A stretch of DNA of 64,000 nucleotides from Azolla caroliniana. Its lineage: Eukaryota > Polypodiophyta. The stretch covers positions 5,084,001 through 5,148,000 of the forward strand of contig JBHGNT010000005.1 in assembly GCA_043228905.1 (NCBI GenBank). The letters are read 5' to 3'. Shown piece by piece: positions 33,711 to 43,924 of this stretch. Both the position numbers and the translations under genes were made by a program. Under the pieces are notes generated by a model. It was not told the DNA's origin. It searched no databases and saw only the letters and a list, made by a program, of their open reading frames with translations. Each line of letters begins with the position of its first letter. The stretch's first letter is position 1.

Positions 33711-33715
33711 AAATC
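33673..33715 (-). promoter_or_regulatory. Putative -1 frameshift site and hairpin, gypsy-2
   Basis: Gag ends GAT TTT TAG (33715-33707); pol reads TTT TTA GAG across it. Three bases after the stop an 8-position stem GGACTGCC / GACAGTCT (33703-33696 with 33680-33673) forms around the loop AAGGCGTGGGGCCGC, with one mismatch and one wobble. The same layout is kept in gypsy-1 and gypsy-3. Confidence 0.6.
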
Positions 33716-35833
33716 CTCTCGGTTTTCGGAACCGAGGGAGTCGCGGTTACGTTCGTGGTTCGGCCGTACCGTCAGAAACTGGACCGAATGGCGCCCGTCT
33801 TGGCTTTTGACCCTCGCGTAGGCCGAACCATTGTCCAGCACCTTGGTCTCCATTCGCGCCGCCGTGATGTACGGCTCTCCCAGTATGACCGGATGCGAAG
33901 ACGTCTCCTGCACGAAGAAGTGCTGGTCAATCTCGACGTCGCCGATCTTGACTCGCACATTCGGACAGGCCCCGTGCAGTTCCTCGGTGGCGCGCGTTGC
34001 TGCCCTTATTTTCCACCCGTGCTTGGTGTTGATCGGCCATTTACCCTTCTTATAGAAGTCCATGGACATCAAATTGATCTCCGATCCGTGGTCCACCAAA
34101 GCTATCACCGGTTCCTGGACATCGCCGATCTTCACCGGGGTTTCCGTGGTCGCTCGGGCCCAGTGTGGTCTCGAATAGTGGCTTTCCGCCCACTCGTCTC
34201 CCAGCGCCATGTCGTCTAGGTGCGTCGTCCGCACTTCCACCGGTCTTTCCGGTTCTGTCTCCGTTGACAGCCTCTTCCGTTTCACCAAGTGCACGATGGA
34301 GTCGTGGAACTCCTTCTTGGCGATTCCCAGCACCTCTCGTAACGACAGCTCCACCTTGCTGTCGAGGATCCGTTCCTCCAGGACCTTTCGTAAGTCCATG
34401 GTCCTTTCTATCTCCGTCCCCAGACGGTACCCGCCCTTCTGGGGTTTATCTTGCGTACCGGCCCCGCCGGCTTCGTCCCGTCGTGGCCCGGACCGGGTCT
34501 CGTATCGTTGTGAGGGCCCGGTCGTCCCGGGTTTCCCCACCCGCTTCTCTTCTACCAGAGCCTCGTAGTTCTGGCAAGCGGCTTCCACGAAGCCCGTCTT
34601 TTCCTCGACCGGGTCGCTCCACCCGGTCATCTCCCGTACCCGTTTCTCCGCACGGTCCGATTCCTCCCTTTTAAGCCTTGCACCGGCAAGGCCTTCCAGC
34701 ATTGTCGGCCAGAATCCGGCTTTGCTTTCCCTTCGGGCCTCGCCGCCCCCGACTCGAATGCCGGTCGACGCCGAGTAGTGGACGGTTTCCGCGTGTCGGG
34801 CCGCCGCCTCTTCCATCAACCTTTTCATACCACCTCGCCCGTCGTTTCGGCTCAGGGCCCTTCGGGTGTCACTGGCATGCACCCGTCCTTCCCACAGGTA
34901 CACCACCCTGTTCCTCAGCGCCTCCGCGAAGTCGCCGCAGTCCTTCCGAATGTGGCCGACTTCATCGCACCACATGCACCTGTTTCCTGCCGCCGACCGT
35001 CGGTCACGAGCCGGTTCGCCACCTTCCCTTCGGGCTTGCGCGATTTGGAGGTCCTTTATCACCCTCGTCAATTCCTCCAGCGCCGCTCCTCCGGTTGAGC
35101 CTCTGACTACGCCGGTCGAAGCCGAACCGGTTTCCAACCACTCTCGGGTCTCTTCCTTTCGCACCTGTGGCGCTGGTTCGAGCTTCCTTGCTGCGACCGA
35201 GCCCGACCCGGTTGCCCCGTTATCCGCCCATTCTCGCCGTTTGTCGAAACGGCCACAGACTTTCTTGACAGCCGCCCAGTCGGTAGTGAGCCCGTCTTCG
35301 GTTTCCAGCAAGAGGCCCACTTGCCCCCGATCCCGCTCGTCGACCGACTTGACAAACAGCAAGACCCGGCTCGTGTCCAGGATGGTTCTGTCGAGCACCG
35401 AAAGGCGCGCAAAGTTTTCCTCGAACTCCCGGAGGAGTGCCGACGCGTTTCTTCCCTTCCCCGGGGACTCCACCCATTCCATGAACCTTCGCTTCGAAAG
35501 CCGGAGCGCGTCGTCCAGCCCGTATTTCTCTAGGAGCCGACCTTCGAACTCCTCCCAGGTACGGCTCTCCGCCCGCACCTCGAGCACCTCCGCATGGATG
35601 CTCGGCATCGCCACTCGGGGAAATCTGGCAAGACGCCTTTCTTCCGGAATGTCCCGCATCAGCATCTCTGCACCGTAGAACGCCAAATACTTCGTGGCAT
35701 CCTTCCCATCGAACCGGCCGATCGTGCCGACGACCGCCTCAATGGCTCTGTCGAGGGCACCGGTGCCCTCGCGGGCGTTTACAATCCGATCCACGGCCGA
35801 AGCCATGGCCTCTGCAAGATCCGACCCCCTCAT
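33707..35833 (-). CDS. Gypsy-2 gag-protease
   Basis: ATG at 35833 (MRGSDLAEAM; the same start is used in gypsy-1 and gypsy-3), 708 residues, stop TAG at 33707-33709. Gag capsid-like part first (YLAFYGAEMLMRDIPEERRL, AEVLEVRAESRTWEEFEGRL). A CCHC zinc knuckle CMWCDEVGHIRKDC lies at about residues 284-297. An Arg/Glu-rich linker follows. A retropepsin-like domain is at about 560-690: VIALVDHGSEINLMS has D-H-G where D-[ST]-G is usual, and HPVILGEPYI fits the flap-to-end region. It would form the particle and cut the polyprotein. Protease lies in the gag frame, not the pol frame. Nearly all neighbouring ORFs are shadows. Confidence 0.92.
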   Translation of the reverse strand: MRGSDLAEAMASAVDRIVNAREGTGALDRAIEAVVGTIGRFDGKDATKYLAFYGAEMLMRDIPEERRLARFPRVAMPSIHAEVLEVRAESRTWEEFEGRLLEKYGLDDALRLSKRRFMEWVESPGKGRNASALLREFEENFARLSVLDRTILDTSRVLLFVKSVDERDRGQVGLLLETEDGLTTDWAAVKKVCGRFDKRREWADNGATGSGSVAARKLEPAPQVRKEETREWLETGSASTGVVRGSTGGAALEELTRVIKDLQIAQARREGGEPARDRRSAAGNRCMWCDEVGHIRKDCGDFAEALRNRVVYLWEGRVHASDTRRALSRNDGRGGMKRLMEEAAARHAETVHYSASTGIRVGGGEARRESKAGFWPTMLEGLAGARLKREESDRAEKRVREMTGWSDPVEEKTGFVEAACQNYEALVEEKRVGKPGTTGPSQRYETRSGPRRDEAGGAGTQDKPQKGGYRLGTEIERTMDLRKVLEERILDSKVELSLREVLGIAKKEFHDSIVHLVKRKRLSTETEPERPVEVRTTHLDDMALGDEWAESHYSRPHWARATTETPVKIGDVQEPVIALVDHGSEINLMSMDFYKKGKWPINTKHGWKIRAATRATEELHGACPNVRVKIGDVEIDQHFFVQETSSHPVILGEPYITAARMETKVLDNGSAYARVKSQDGRHSVQFLTVRPNHERNRDSLGSENREDF

Positions 35834-35856
35834 CTTCTGCTCTTCTGCCGCCTCCT

Positions 35857-35873
35857 TCACGTCGGGTTCACCA
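35857..35873 (-). other. Primer binding site of gypsy-2
   Basis: The minus strand reads TGGTGAACCCGACGTGA, four bases inside the 5' LTR. Confidence 0.75.
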
Positions 35874-35877
35874 AAGA

Positions 35878-36670
35878 TGTCGAGATATTACGCAAGTGCG
35901 TGTGGAAACGAGGCGGGACCGCGGGGGTCTCGAACCAAAGAGCAAGCGAGGGAGGAGAAAGAGAGAGAACCGGCTACGCAGGACCGGGGATACACAGGGA
36001 CACGGCCCTTCAGCACGGAGAACGCGAACAGACACCGACACAGACAGATGCGAATGACTAAATATGTATATTAACAAAATGGCTAACACGACTACAACCC
36101 TCGATGGGGCACAGGTTGGCTACAACCGAACAGGCCGGCGAACAGATGCCGATGCTTGTTCGCTTCGACGCACAAAGGGGTAGCAGGTCGGAGGTGCTGC
36201 CGGAAGCACTCGGGCGTTCCTCGAAACAGCGCGAGCCTCCTCGGAACCCTGCACAGAAAAGCTATGGAGCTCAAGAAGGAAGGAAACAGAGAGAGAAGCG
36301 TCCAGAAACGGTCCGACAGCACTTCGTCCTCTCTGCCCGAGATCCCTGCAACAGCTCTTTCCTGCTCCTTATATAGGCCGACGAGCAGGCCGTCCTGTCA
36401 GCTTTATTCCCTGTCCCCTTTTTGACAGGGATCCGCTCCGTTCTTCACGCATCCGCGTAGTTACGCCGCCGACTCGTACAGTTCCTTAGCTCGCGCGCGC
36501 GACCGAAAAGACTGTTCGCACGGTCTTCGTCTCCACTTGTGTTAGGGCCCGTTCCTGCCGATTATCCTCCTAATTCGCTTCTATGTGCTACTTGGAGTGT
36601 GCGCGCGTGAAGAACCGGTTCCCACGCCTTGGTGCGCCGATTCCGCCTATGGACGGTTTTCTTCACGACA
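35878..36670 (-). repeat. 5' LTR of gypsy-2
   Basis: 793 bp; differs from 29364-30156 at three places seen (AACAG/GACAG, CGCGCGGTC/CGCACGGTC, GAGCGTG/GAGTGTG). Confidence 0.95.
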
Positions 36671-38088
36671 ACGGGCCCAACCTCGAGCGGAGTGGTCCAA
36701 GGCTCTTTCGGAGGAGTGGCTCTGGAAGAGCTGACGCAAATGGTGCGCAACCTCCAGATCGCACAAGCATGGAGGGCAATCAACGTCGTGATTGGAGGCC
36801 ACTGACGGGGCAGCGATACATGTGGTGTGACGTGGTCAGTCACATCCGGAAAGAGTGGGCGGATTTCGTAGAGGCACTCCGGGCCAACGTGGTGTACCTC
36901 TGGAATGGGTGGGTGCATGGCGGCAACACGTGGAAAGCCCTGGAGTTGACCACCGGGCGCGGTGGGATGAAGCGCTTGATGGAGGAAGCCGCGACGCGAC
37001 ATGCAGAGGTTGTCCACTACTTCGCGTCGGCGGGTATCTGGGTCGGGGGCGACGAGGGTCGGAAGGCAAAAGACTCTGGATTCTGACCGCTGGTGTTGGA
37101 AGGCCTCTCCGGGGTACGACTAAGGAAGGAGGAGGCGGTCCGCGCAGAACAACGTATCCGGGAGGTCACCGGATGGGACGATCCGGTTGAAGAGAAGACG
37201 GGCATCGTGGAAGCCGAGTGCCAGAACTACGAGGTTATGGTGGAAGACAAGCACGTGGGAAAGACCAGGGGGGCTGGACCCTCACAACGGTATGAGACCC
37301 GGTTCGGACCGAAGCAGAATGATGTCGGTGCATCCGACGCACCGGACAAGGCCAAGAAGGCCGGTTACTAGTTGAGCACAGAGATCAAAAGGACCGCGGA
37401 CCTACGAAAGGTCCTGGAGGAATGAATCCTCGACAACAAAGTGGAGCTGTTGCTGAGGGAAGTGCTCGGTATTGCCAAGAAGGAGTTCCACGACTCCATC
37501 GTAGACTTGGTGAAGCGGAAAAGGCTTTCGACGGAGCCGGGGCCGGAGAAGCCAGTGGAGGTGCGAATGACGCACCTAGAAGACATGGCCCCGGAGGACG
37601 AGTTGGCGGAAAGCCACTACTCGAGGCTGCATTGGGCTTGGGCGACTACGGAAACCCCTGTTCGGATCGGGGATGTCCAGGAGCCAATGGTGGTGTTGGT
37701 AGACCACGGTTCGGAGATCAACTTGATGTCCATGGACTTCTACAAGAAGGGAAAGTGGCCGATCAACACCAAGCACGGGTGGAAGATACGGGCAACAACG
37801 CGCGCCAGGGAGGAGCTACACGGAGTTTGCCCGAATGTACGAGTGAAAATCGGTGATGCCGAGATCGATCAACACTTCTTCGTGCAGGAGATGACCTCGC
37901 ATCCGGTGATACTCGGAGAACCGTACATCATGGCGGTGCACATGGAGATGAAGGTGATGGACAACGGTTCGACGTATGCCCGAGTCAAAAGCCAGGATGG
38001 GCGTCACTCCGTTCAGTTTCTGACGGTAAGACCAAACCATGAGCGTAATTGCGAGACCCTCGGCGGCAAAAGCCGAGGGGATTTTTAG
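36671..38088 (+). pseudogene. Gypsy-1 gag-protease, second part
   Basis: Resumes after gypsy-2 (GGVALEELTQMVRNLQIAQ). The zinc knuckle has lost two ligands (YMWCDVVSHIRKEW against CMWC...H...C). TGA near 37084, TAG near 37370 and TGA near 37423 interrupt it. The protease region from 37640 is intact to the stop (VVLVDHGSEINLMSMDF, HPVILGEPYIM) and ends GAT TTT TAG at 38088. Confidence 0.88.
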
Positions 38089-38122
38089 AGAGGGCTATCA
38101 AGGCGTGGGGACGCGATAGTCC
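38080..38122 (+). promoter_or_regulatory. Putative -1 frameshift site and hairpin, gypsy-1 copy
   Basis: GAT TTT TAG (38080-38088), then AGA, then stem GGGCTATC (38092-38099) with GATAGTCC (38115-38122), eight pairs including one G-U. Inside it GCGT-GGGG-ACGC can form a second small stem. Confidence 0.6.
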
Positions 38123-38568
38123 GGACACTCCGGTAAAACCCCACACATGTACAGTAGGCAGAAGAACCTATAACATAGGTAGGAAGTTTTGGTTCTCTGA
38201 CAGTGGAGGTTGTACAATAGTCGACATCAGTGGCCGGGAAAAGAAGCGGGCGGAAGGAAGACTTAGGCCGTATGGAGTCCTCGCCCTGGCGAAGAGATTG
38301 GCATCGTCGTGGAGGCGGTCTCCTTTGATGACACCTTAGGGGATCTGCGCGAGGTTGTCGAAGGAGGCCTTAGCGATGACCAGGCAATGCCGGTTAGTTC
38401 AGTGGAGATGTACGAAGTCATCGTTGACTTCGGGGAACAGGTCGGGTTCGGTCGGACAGCCCGAGTGGATACTAGGTACAAGACTGTGGACCGGAAGGTG
38501 AGGCCAGTCACGGCACCCTTGCCGGAGGGCAGCGAAGAGCAGAAAAAAGGGGTTGCGTCGGACCCAAG

Positions 38569-39386
38569 TGACGGGAACTCAACGCTCCTTATGCACAACA
38601 CTCGGCCACAACCGAGCTTAGAATCATACACAGAAAACGGGAAACGAAAACACGCGACACAAAAGGAGAGAAGAGGTACACAAGATGTTTACGTGGAAAA
38701 CCCCAAACTTGGGAGAAAAACCACGGCAGCCCACAGGCTGCAAACTATCACTATGTTGGAATGTACAAGCAGTGAGTTCACGAAGGCAACGACCTCGTGC
38801 TCACGATCTTCGCCACAGGCGGCGGTTACAACAGAGGCAACGACCTCTTTCTCTCTCTCACTCTATGTACAGTTACGCACTCTCTCTTATTCTTGCACCA
38901 ACAAGAAAAATGACAACAACAACAACAACTTTTAAAAGTTTGCCCTAAGTCATATTTATACTAATATGACTTTTCGGCTATTTACAAATATAGCCTCGAT
39001 GGACTCTCAGAAACATATTTACGAATATGTCTCTTCATCCGGTTCATACCGGGTCTGCACCATCCGGCTCTCCGTAGCCGGGTACTCCTCGTCCGGTTCA
39101 TACCGGGTCTGCACCATCCGGCTCTCCGAAGTCGGGTATTCCTCGTCCGGTTCATATCGGGTCTGCACCATCCGGCTCTCCGAAGCCGGGTACTCCTCGT
39201 CCGGTTCATACCGGGTCTGCACCATCCGGCTCTCTGTAGCCGGGTACTCCTCGTCCGGTTCATACCGGGTCTGCACCATCTGGCTCTCCGTAGCCGGGTA
39301 CTCCTTGTCCGGTTTCGGCCTCGGCCGAGCTTGTTCATCGGCATTGTTCTTTTCCCTTCCCATCCGGAGGGACCTGTCTCCCAACA
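38569..39386 (-). repeat. 3' LTR of copia C3, enlarged by internal repeats
   Basis: 818 bp, TGACGGGAAC...CCCAACA. About 250 bp longer than solo LTR C1, mostly because of five 54-bp units. Confidence 0.92.
39038..39307. repeat. 54-bp tandem repeat x5 inside the C3 LTR
   Basis: Unit TCCGGTTCATACCGGGTCTG... to TACTCCTCG, five copies in 270 bp with one to five changes each. The unit is a multiple of three, so long repetitive ORFs appear on both strands; these are not genes. Solo LTR C1 has about one unit. Confidence 0.95.
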
Positions 39387-39396
39387 AACTCCCCCT

Positions 39397-40134
39397 TCAC
39401 TCCGGCATGGGGTGTCTTACCAGTCCGATTCTCTTCCGGCATGCATCCAGCTTGTCGGGTATCAGCACTTTGGTTAGCATATCTGACCCGTTCTCAGCCA
39501 TGTGAATTTTCGTCAGCACGAACTCCTGGTCATCTACCCTTTCCCGGATCCAGTGGTACCTCCGCTGGATATGCTTCGTCCGGGAATGGTAGGCCGCATT
39601 CTTAGCAAGGTGGATGGCACGTTGACTGTCGCAATAGAGTCGGTATTCATCTTGCCGGATACCGAGCTCTCCGATGAAGTCCTTCATCCATAATATTTCC
39701 TTGCCGGCTTCCACGGCTGCCATGTACTCCACCTCCGTGGTTGACAATGCAACCGTCTTCTGCAGCCTCGACTGCCACGAAACAGCTCCCCCTGCATATG
39801 TCATCACATACCCGGATGTAGACCGGCTGGTATCCACATCAGCCGACATGTCTGAATCGGTAAAACCGTCCAGTTGAGGTTTTCCGGAGCCGAATCGGAG
39901 ACACATATTTGAAGTGCCCTTCAAATACCGGAGTATCCATTTGACCGCGTTCCAGTGCTCCTTGCCGGGATTACTCATGAACCGGCTCACCACTCTGACT
40001 GCGTATCCAATGTCCGGTCTGGTACAAACCATTGTGTACATCAAGTTCCCGACGGCAGAGGCATATGGAATCTTCATCATATCCGCCTTCTCTGCTTTCG
40101 TCTTTGGGCTTTGCTTACCGGATAGCTTGTTCAT
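39397..40134 (-). pseudogene. Copia C3 RT end and RNase H
   Basis: Frame open from ATG at 40134 (MNKLSGKQSPKTKAEK) to 39397. It shows NLMYTMVCTRPDIGYAV, SMNP-type linker, TDSDMSADVDTSRSTSGYV, VALSTTEVEYMAAVEAGKE, YCDSQRAIHLAKN and SRTKHIQRRYHWIRERV, the copia RNase H with its D, E, D residues. It is a remnant only, since everything upstream is deleted. Confidence 0.9.
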
Positions 40135-43100
40135 CGGCACTGTTCTTCTCCCTTCCCATCCGGAGGGACCTGTCTCCCAACACCAAGTCTATGGCAACCG
40201 GCTGGCATAGGGCACCGATTCACCGACATAACGCTACGGGAGCTCAAGGTCAGTGGGGATGGGTTTCTACTACAGGCGGAGGAGGACTGGTTTCGGAGAA
40301 TGCTCAGGAGGCACTGAAAGGCCTTCGCATTCTCGCCGGAGGAGATCGGGTGCGTCGACCTGACGATTGTGGAACCGATGGTGATCTTCACGGTACCGCA
40401 TGTATCGTGGAATCTCAAACCGATTCTAGTACCCAGAGCTCACATCCCGAAGCTGATGGAGTTGCTAAAATAGAAGGTGGATATGGGCATCCTCGAACCG
40501 TCAAGTGCCCCGTATTCTAATTGTTGGTTTATTGTGCCCAAGAAGAATGGCACGCTGCGCTTCATTCAGGACCTGCAACCGGTCAACAAGGTGACCATTC
40601 AGAATGCAGGAATCGGACCAACCATAGACGAGTTCGCGGAGGCCTTCGCCGGAAGGTCAATTTACTCGGTCGGTGATCTGTACTCGGGATACGATCAGTT
40701 CCAGCTAGTCGTGGAGAGCAGGGACATTACAATGATGCGGACTCTCTCGGCCTGGTACAGATGTGCAACCTTCCGCAAGGAGGGACGAACTCGGTGGCCC
40801 ACATGGTGAACGCAATGAACAAAGTGCTAAGGGATTGTATCCCGGACATCACCATGCCATTCTTAGACGACAACCTAATCAAAGGATGCCCGATGGAGGA
40901 TAAGGACGAGACAATCGGACCGGACGGGTGCTGGAAATTCATGGCGGACCACGTCGATGACTGCGAGAAGGTGCTGTAGAGACTAGACGGCGCGAGGCTC
41001 ACCTTCTCGGGGAAAAATCGGCCTTCGGGCAATCAAAGATCATGGTCGTCAGACACCTATGCGGGCCATTCGGTCGGAAACCGTCGCCGGCCAAGGTAGA
41101 GGCCATCTCCGCGATGAAGCACGACTGCAATTCGGTCACGGAAGTCCGGAGATTCTTGGGAGCATGTGCGTTCTACCATATCTGGATCCCGCATTATGCC
41201 CACGTCGCGGAGCTGCTCTATGTGTTGTTGAAGAAAGGGCGTAAATTCAAGTGGAGAGAGGAACATACGGAGTCGGTCCGGAAAATGAAAGAAGCCCTTG
41301 CTGCGGCGCCGGCACTCTGGAAAGTGGTCTACGGTAAAGACATTCCGATTTACTTAACCGTAGACACGAGTCCGACCGGAATCGGATGGGTGATCAACCA
41401 GGAGGATGAGAATGGCACGAGGTTCCCTATCCGGATCAGCACGAAAGTCCTCAGTGAACGACAGCGAGGGTACGCCCAGGTTAAACGCGAACTCTGGGGT
41501 ATCGTTTTAGCGGTCAAGGACGACAAAGACTACCTGATCGAGATGGAGGTGATAATTGAGACGGACTGCCTGCCGATTCTCGGTATGGTTTTCGGATGCG
41601 CGATGCCGGACATGGCAATGCTCAGGTGGATAGCGTACATCAAGTCCCTGAATTCGGAAATACGACACATTTTCAGAAAAGACAACGCCATGGCCGACAT
41701 GCTTTCAAGGGAGAGATTCGATGATGAGGACGGCATGGTTTCGGAGGATGAAGAAGTCGGTGTGGACTTCTTCGAGACGGCTTACGTAACAACAAGGAAG
41801 GGGAGCACTCCGGTGCTTAACGAGTTCGACGAGAGCAAGTATGACGGGGAGTGGCTCTAGATTGGCGGGTTCCTGAAGACAATGACACCGGACATGGCAT
41901 GGACGAAGGAAGAGACCAATCAGATTCAGAAGAAAGCGTACCGATTCTTCCTACGGAACGGGTGCATATGGAAGCACCCAAAGAAGAGAAACGACATCCC
42001 GCTTCGGGTTGTGGCGAAGAAAGAGGAATAGGTGGAACTGTTGACGGCGTACCACGAGAGTCCCTAGGCCGGACACCGCGGGACGTGGGCCACATTCGAG
42101 AAGCTGAAGGGGAAGTACTGGTGGCCGGGACTATATCGAGACGTGCATCGGTTCGTGACGGCTTGCGAAAGCTGTTAGATGCACTCCATAGTCCGACATC
42201 GGGACGAGCTCCACCCAACCTACCCTCCGACCGTCCAGTTCAAGTGGATGGTGGATCTGGTGACGATGCCGATGGGGGTAGGGCAGATGTGATATCTAGT
42301 GCTGGCTCAGAGGACCTGATGAACCAGGTGGAAGGCCGAGCGTTGCCGAACAAAACGACCGCGGTTGTGTGCCGATTTCTGATCGAAGAAGTAGTATGCC
42401 AGTATAGGTGCATAGGAAAGATCGTAGCTAACCGCGGAGAACTGGACGCACAAGAGGCTGAAGAGCTGTTTGACCAAGGGTTAAACTCTCGCTCACCACG
42501 ACGTACAATCCGGAGGCGAACGGGAAGGTGGAACGCGGACACGGGCCGATCGTCAAAGCATTAGTGCAAGCATGCAGAGGCCATGTCGGAAACTGGCCGC
42601 AACTTTTACCCTATGTGTTGTGGGCCGACCGAACTATGCACAGTTTGGTAACCGGGTGGAGCTGATGTACGGGCAAAAGCCGGTCATGCTAGTGGAGCGA
42701 ACAATCTCCTCATGGGCCACGGTGGGCTGGAGAGACGAGATGAGTCGAGATGAGCTGTTAGCGGCGCGGATCCGATAGCTCGAGCGAAGACCAGAGGATG
42801 TGGAACGAGTTGCGGAAAAGCTACGGGCCGCGAGGGTAAAGAACAAGGGACGATTCAACCAGACTCACCAACTAAGGCCGAAGAAAATCGAGGAAGGCGA
42901 CTGGGTTTTGGTATATGACAGCAGCCTCGACAACCAGCACAAGGCGATGCGAAAGTTCGCGAGGAGGTGGTTTGGGCCTTATGTGGTGACAAGCACCAAC
43001 GACAATGGGACCTACCATCTCGCGGAGCTTGACGGGACGAGGATGGCAATACCAGTGCCTAGGAAAAGGATCAAAGCGTTCAAAAAGCGGCACAAGGATG

Positions 43101-43230
43101 AACCAGACCCGGACGACTTGGGTAGCGAGGACGACCAGTTCGGAGCGAATGGCGGTCCGGAGGACGAAGGGTAAACGTGGGCCGGTCCTCTCCGGCAAGA
43201 GTCTATTTTGGCGCATACCGGTGGATGCGT

Positions 43231-43247
43231 GGTTAGGTGGGGGCGGA
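43231..43247 (+). other. Polypurine tract of gypsy-1
   Basis: GGTTAGGTGGGGGCGGA directly before the 3' LTR, identical to that of gypsy-2. Confidence 0.85.
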
Positions 43248-43924
43248 TGTCGTGGAGAAAACCGTCCCTAGGCGGAATCGGAGAATGATGTGCGTGAACC
43301 GGCCCTTACACGCGGGCACAAGTTTTGTTGTAATGTACATATTTAGGTATAAGTCGGCCGATCTGAATATCCTAGGTCGCACGGATTTGATAGGTAGGAA
43401 ATCAAGGAATATCTCTGTCTGAAAGGACAGAGAATAAAGAGAATGTAACAAGTTGCAACGGCCTCCCTCCTTGGGCTATAAAAGAGAGGGAGAGGAATAG
43501 TAATAGGGGGCTTTTGAGGGGAGGACGAAGAGTTGTCGGATTGGGACCGAGCTCTTCTCCTCCGTCTTTCTCTGTATTATTTGGTGCAGGTTTTCGGGAG
43601 GCTGACTCTGCTTCGCGGAACGCCCGAGTGCTTCCAGCAGAGTTTCCATCTCGCTCTTCTGTGTGTGTGTGCGTAGGTGTAGGAGATTCATCGCTCACCG
43701 GCCTGCCGGTTGTAATCCCTTTTTCATCAAAATATACATATACTTGTACGCATTCATCTCGTTTCCGTTGTTTCGTTCGGTTGCGGTTCCTATGTATCTG
43801 TGTGTGTGTGTGTGTGGAAGCACAACCGTTGTCTTTCTTGCTCCTACTCCTGATTGGTTATTCCTCGGTCCAAGGCCCCCGTGGTCCCGCCTCGTTCTAT
43901 ACGCACGCGCGTAACAACGCGACA
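43248..43924 (+). repeat. 3' LTR of gypsy-1
   Basis: 677 bp, TGTCGTGGAG...CGCGACA; TATA box CTATAAAAG near 43473; roughly 95% like 27970-28624 by eye. Confidence 0.9.

Larger units (their letters stand above)
29364..36670 (-). mobile_element. Ty3-gypsy-2, young and full length, TSD ACGG
   Basis: 7307 bp on the minus strand. LTRs 29364-30156 and 35878-36670, both 793 bp with only three differences seen. TSD ACGG at 29360-29363 and 36671-36674. Primer site, polypurine tract, gag-protease frame and pol frame are all present and open. It is the best candidate in the window for an element that could still be active. Confidence 0.95.
38569..40182 (-). mobile_element. Copia C3, large internal deletion, TSD CCAAG
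   Basis: 1614 bp on the minus strand in gypsy-1 pol. TSD CCAAG at 38564-38568 and 40183-40187. It keeps the full 3' LTR (38569-39386), polypurine tract, RNase H and end of RT, and then passes straight into the last roughly 50 bp of the 5' LTR. Gag, protease, integrase and most of RT are missing. Confidence 0.92.
38085..43174 (+). pseudogene. Gypsy-1 pol, split by copia C3
   Basis: Segment 1 (38085-38568) reads FLERAIKAWGRDS and IGRKFWFSDSGGCTIVDISG and MYEVIVDFGEQ. Segment 2 (40183-43174) holds RT (RFIQDLQPVNKVTI, MPFLDDNLIKG), RNase H (YLTVDTSPTGIGW, YAQVKRELWGIV), integrase (KTTAVVCRFLIEEVV, RRMT-type frame-shifted part near 42480) and the tail KFARRWFGPYVVTS. At least seven stops, among them TAG for Gln near 40470, 40977, 41858, 42028, 42176 and 42776 and TGA for Arg near 42290. 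Confidence 0.88.
27970..43924 (+). mobile_element. Ty3-gypsy-1, decayed, carries gypsy-2 and copia C3
   Basis: LTRs 27970-28624 and 43248-43924; flanks ACGG (27966-27969) and ACGA (43925-43928), a 4-bp TSD with one change. Net length about 7.0 kb. Gypsy-2 sits in gag (29364) and C3 in pol (38569). LTRs differ by roughly 5% by eye, older than gypsy-2. Many stops, mostly C to T, break gag and pol. Confidence 0.9.

Noticed and set aside
30384-35678. Many plus-strand ORFs of 60-270 codons opposite the gypsy-2 genes
   Set aside because: Antisense shadows of GC-rich gag and pol; no known domain and no match in the other copies beyond the mirrored coding constraint.
39038-39307. Regular 54-bp repeats as a CRISPR array
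   Set aside because: There are no spacers; units are contiguous and the DNA is a plant LTR.
38966-39505. 179-codon ORF with SSGSYRVCTIRLS-type repeats, and minus-strand partners
   Set aside because: It comes from the 54-bp LTR array, whose length is a multiple of three. No gene signal outside the array.
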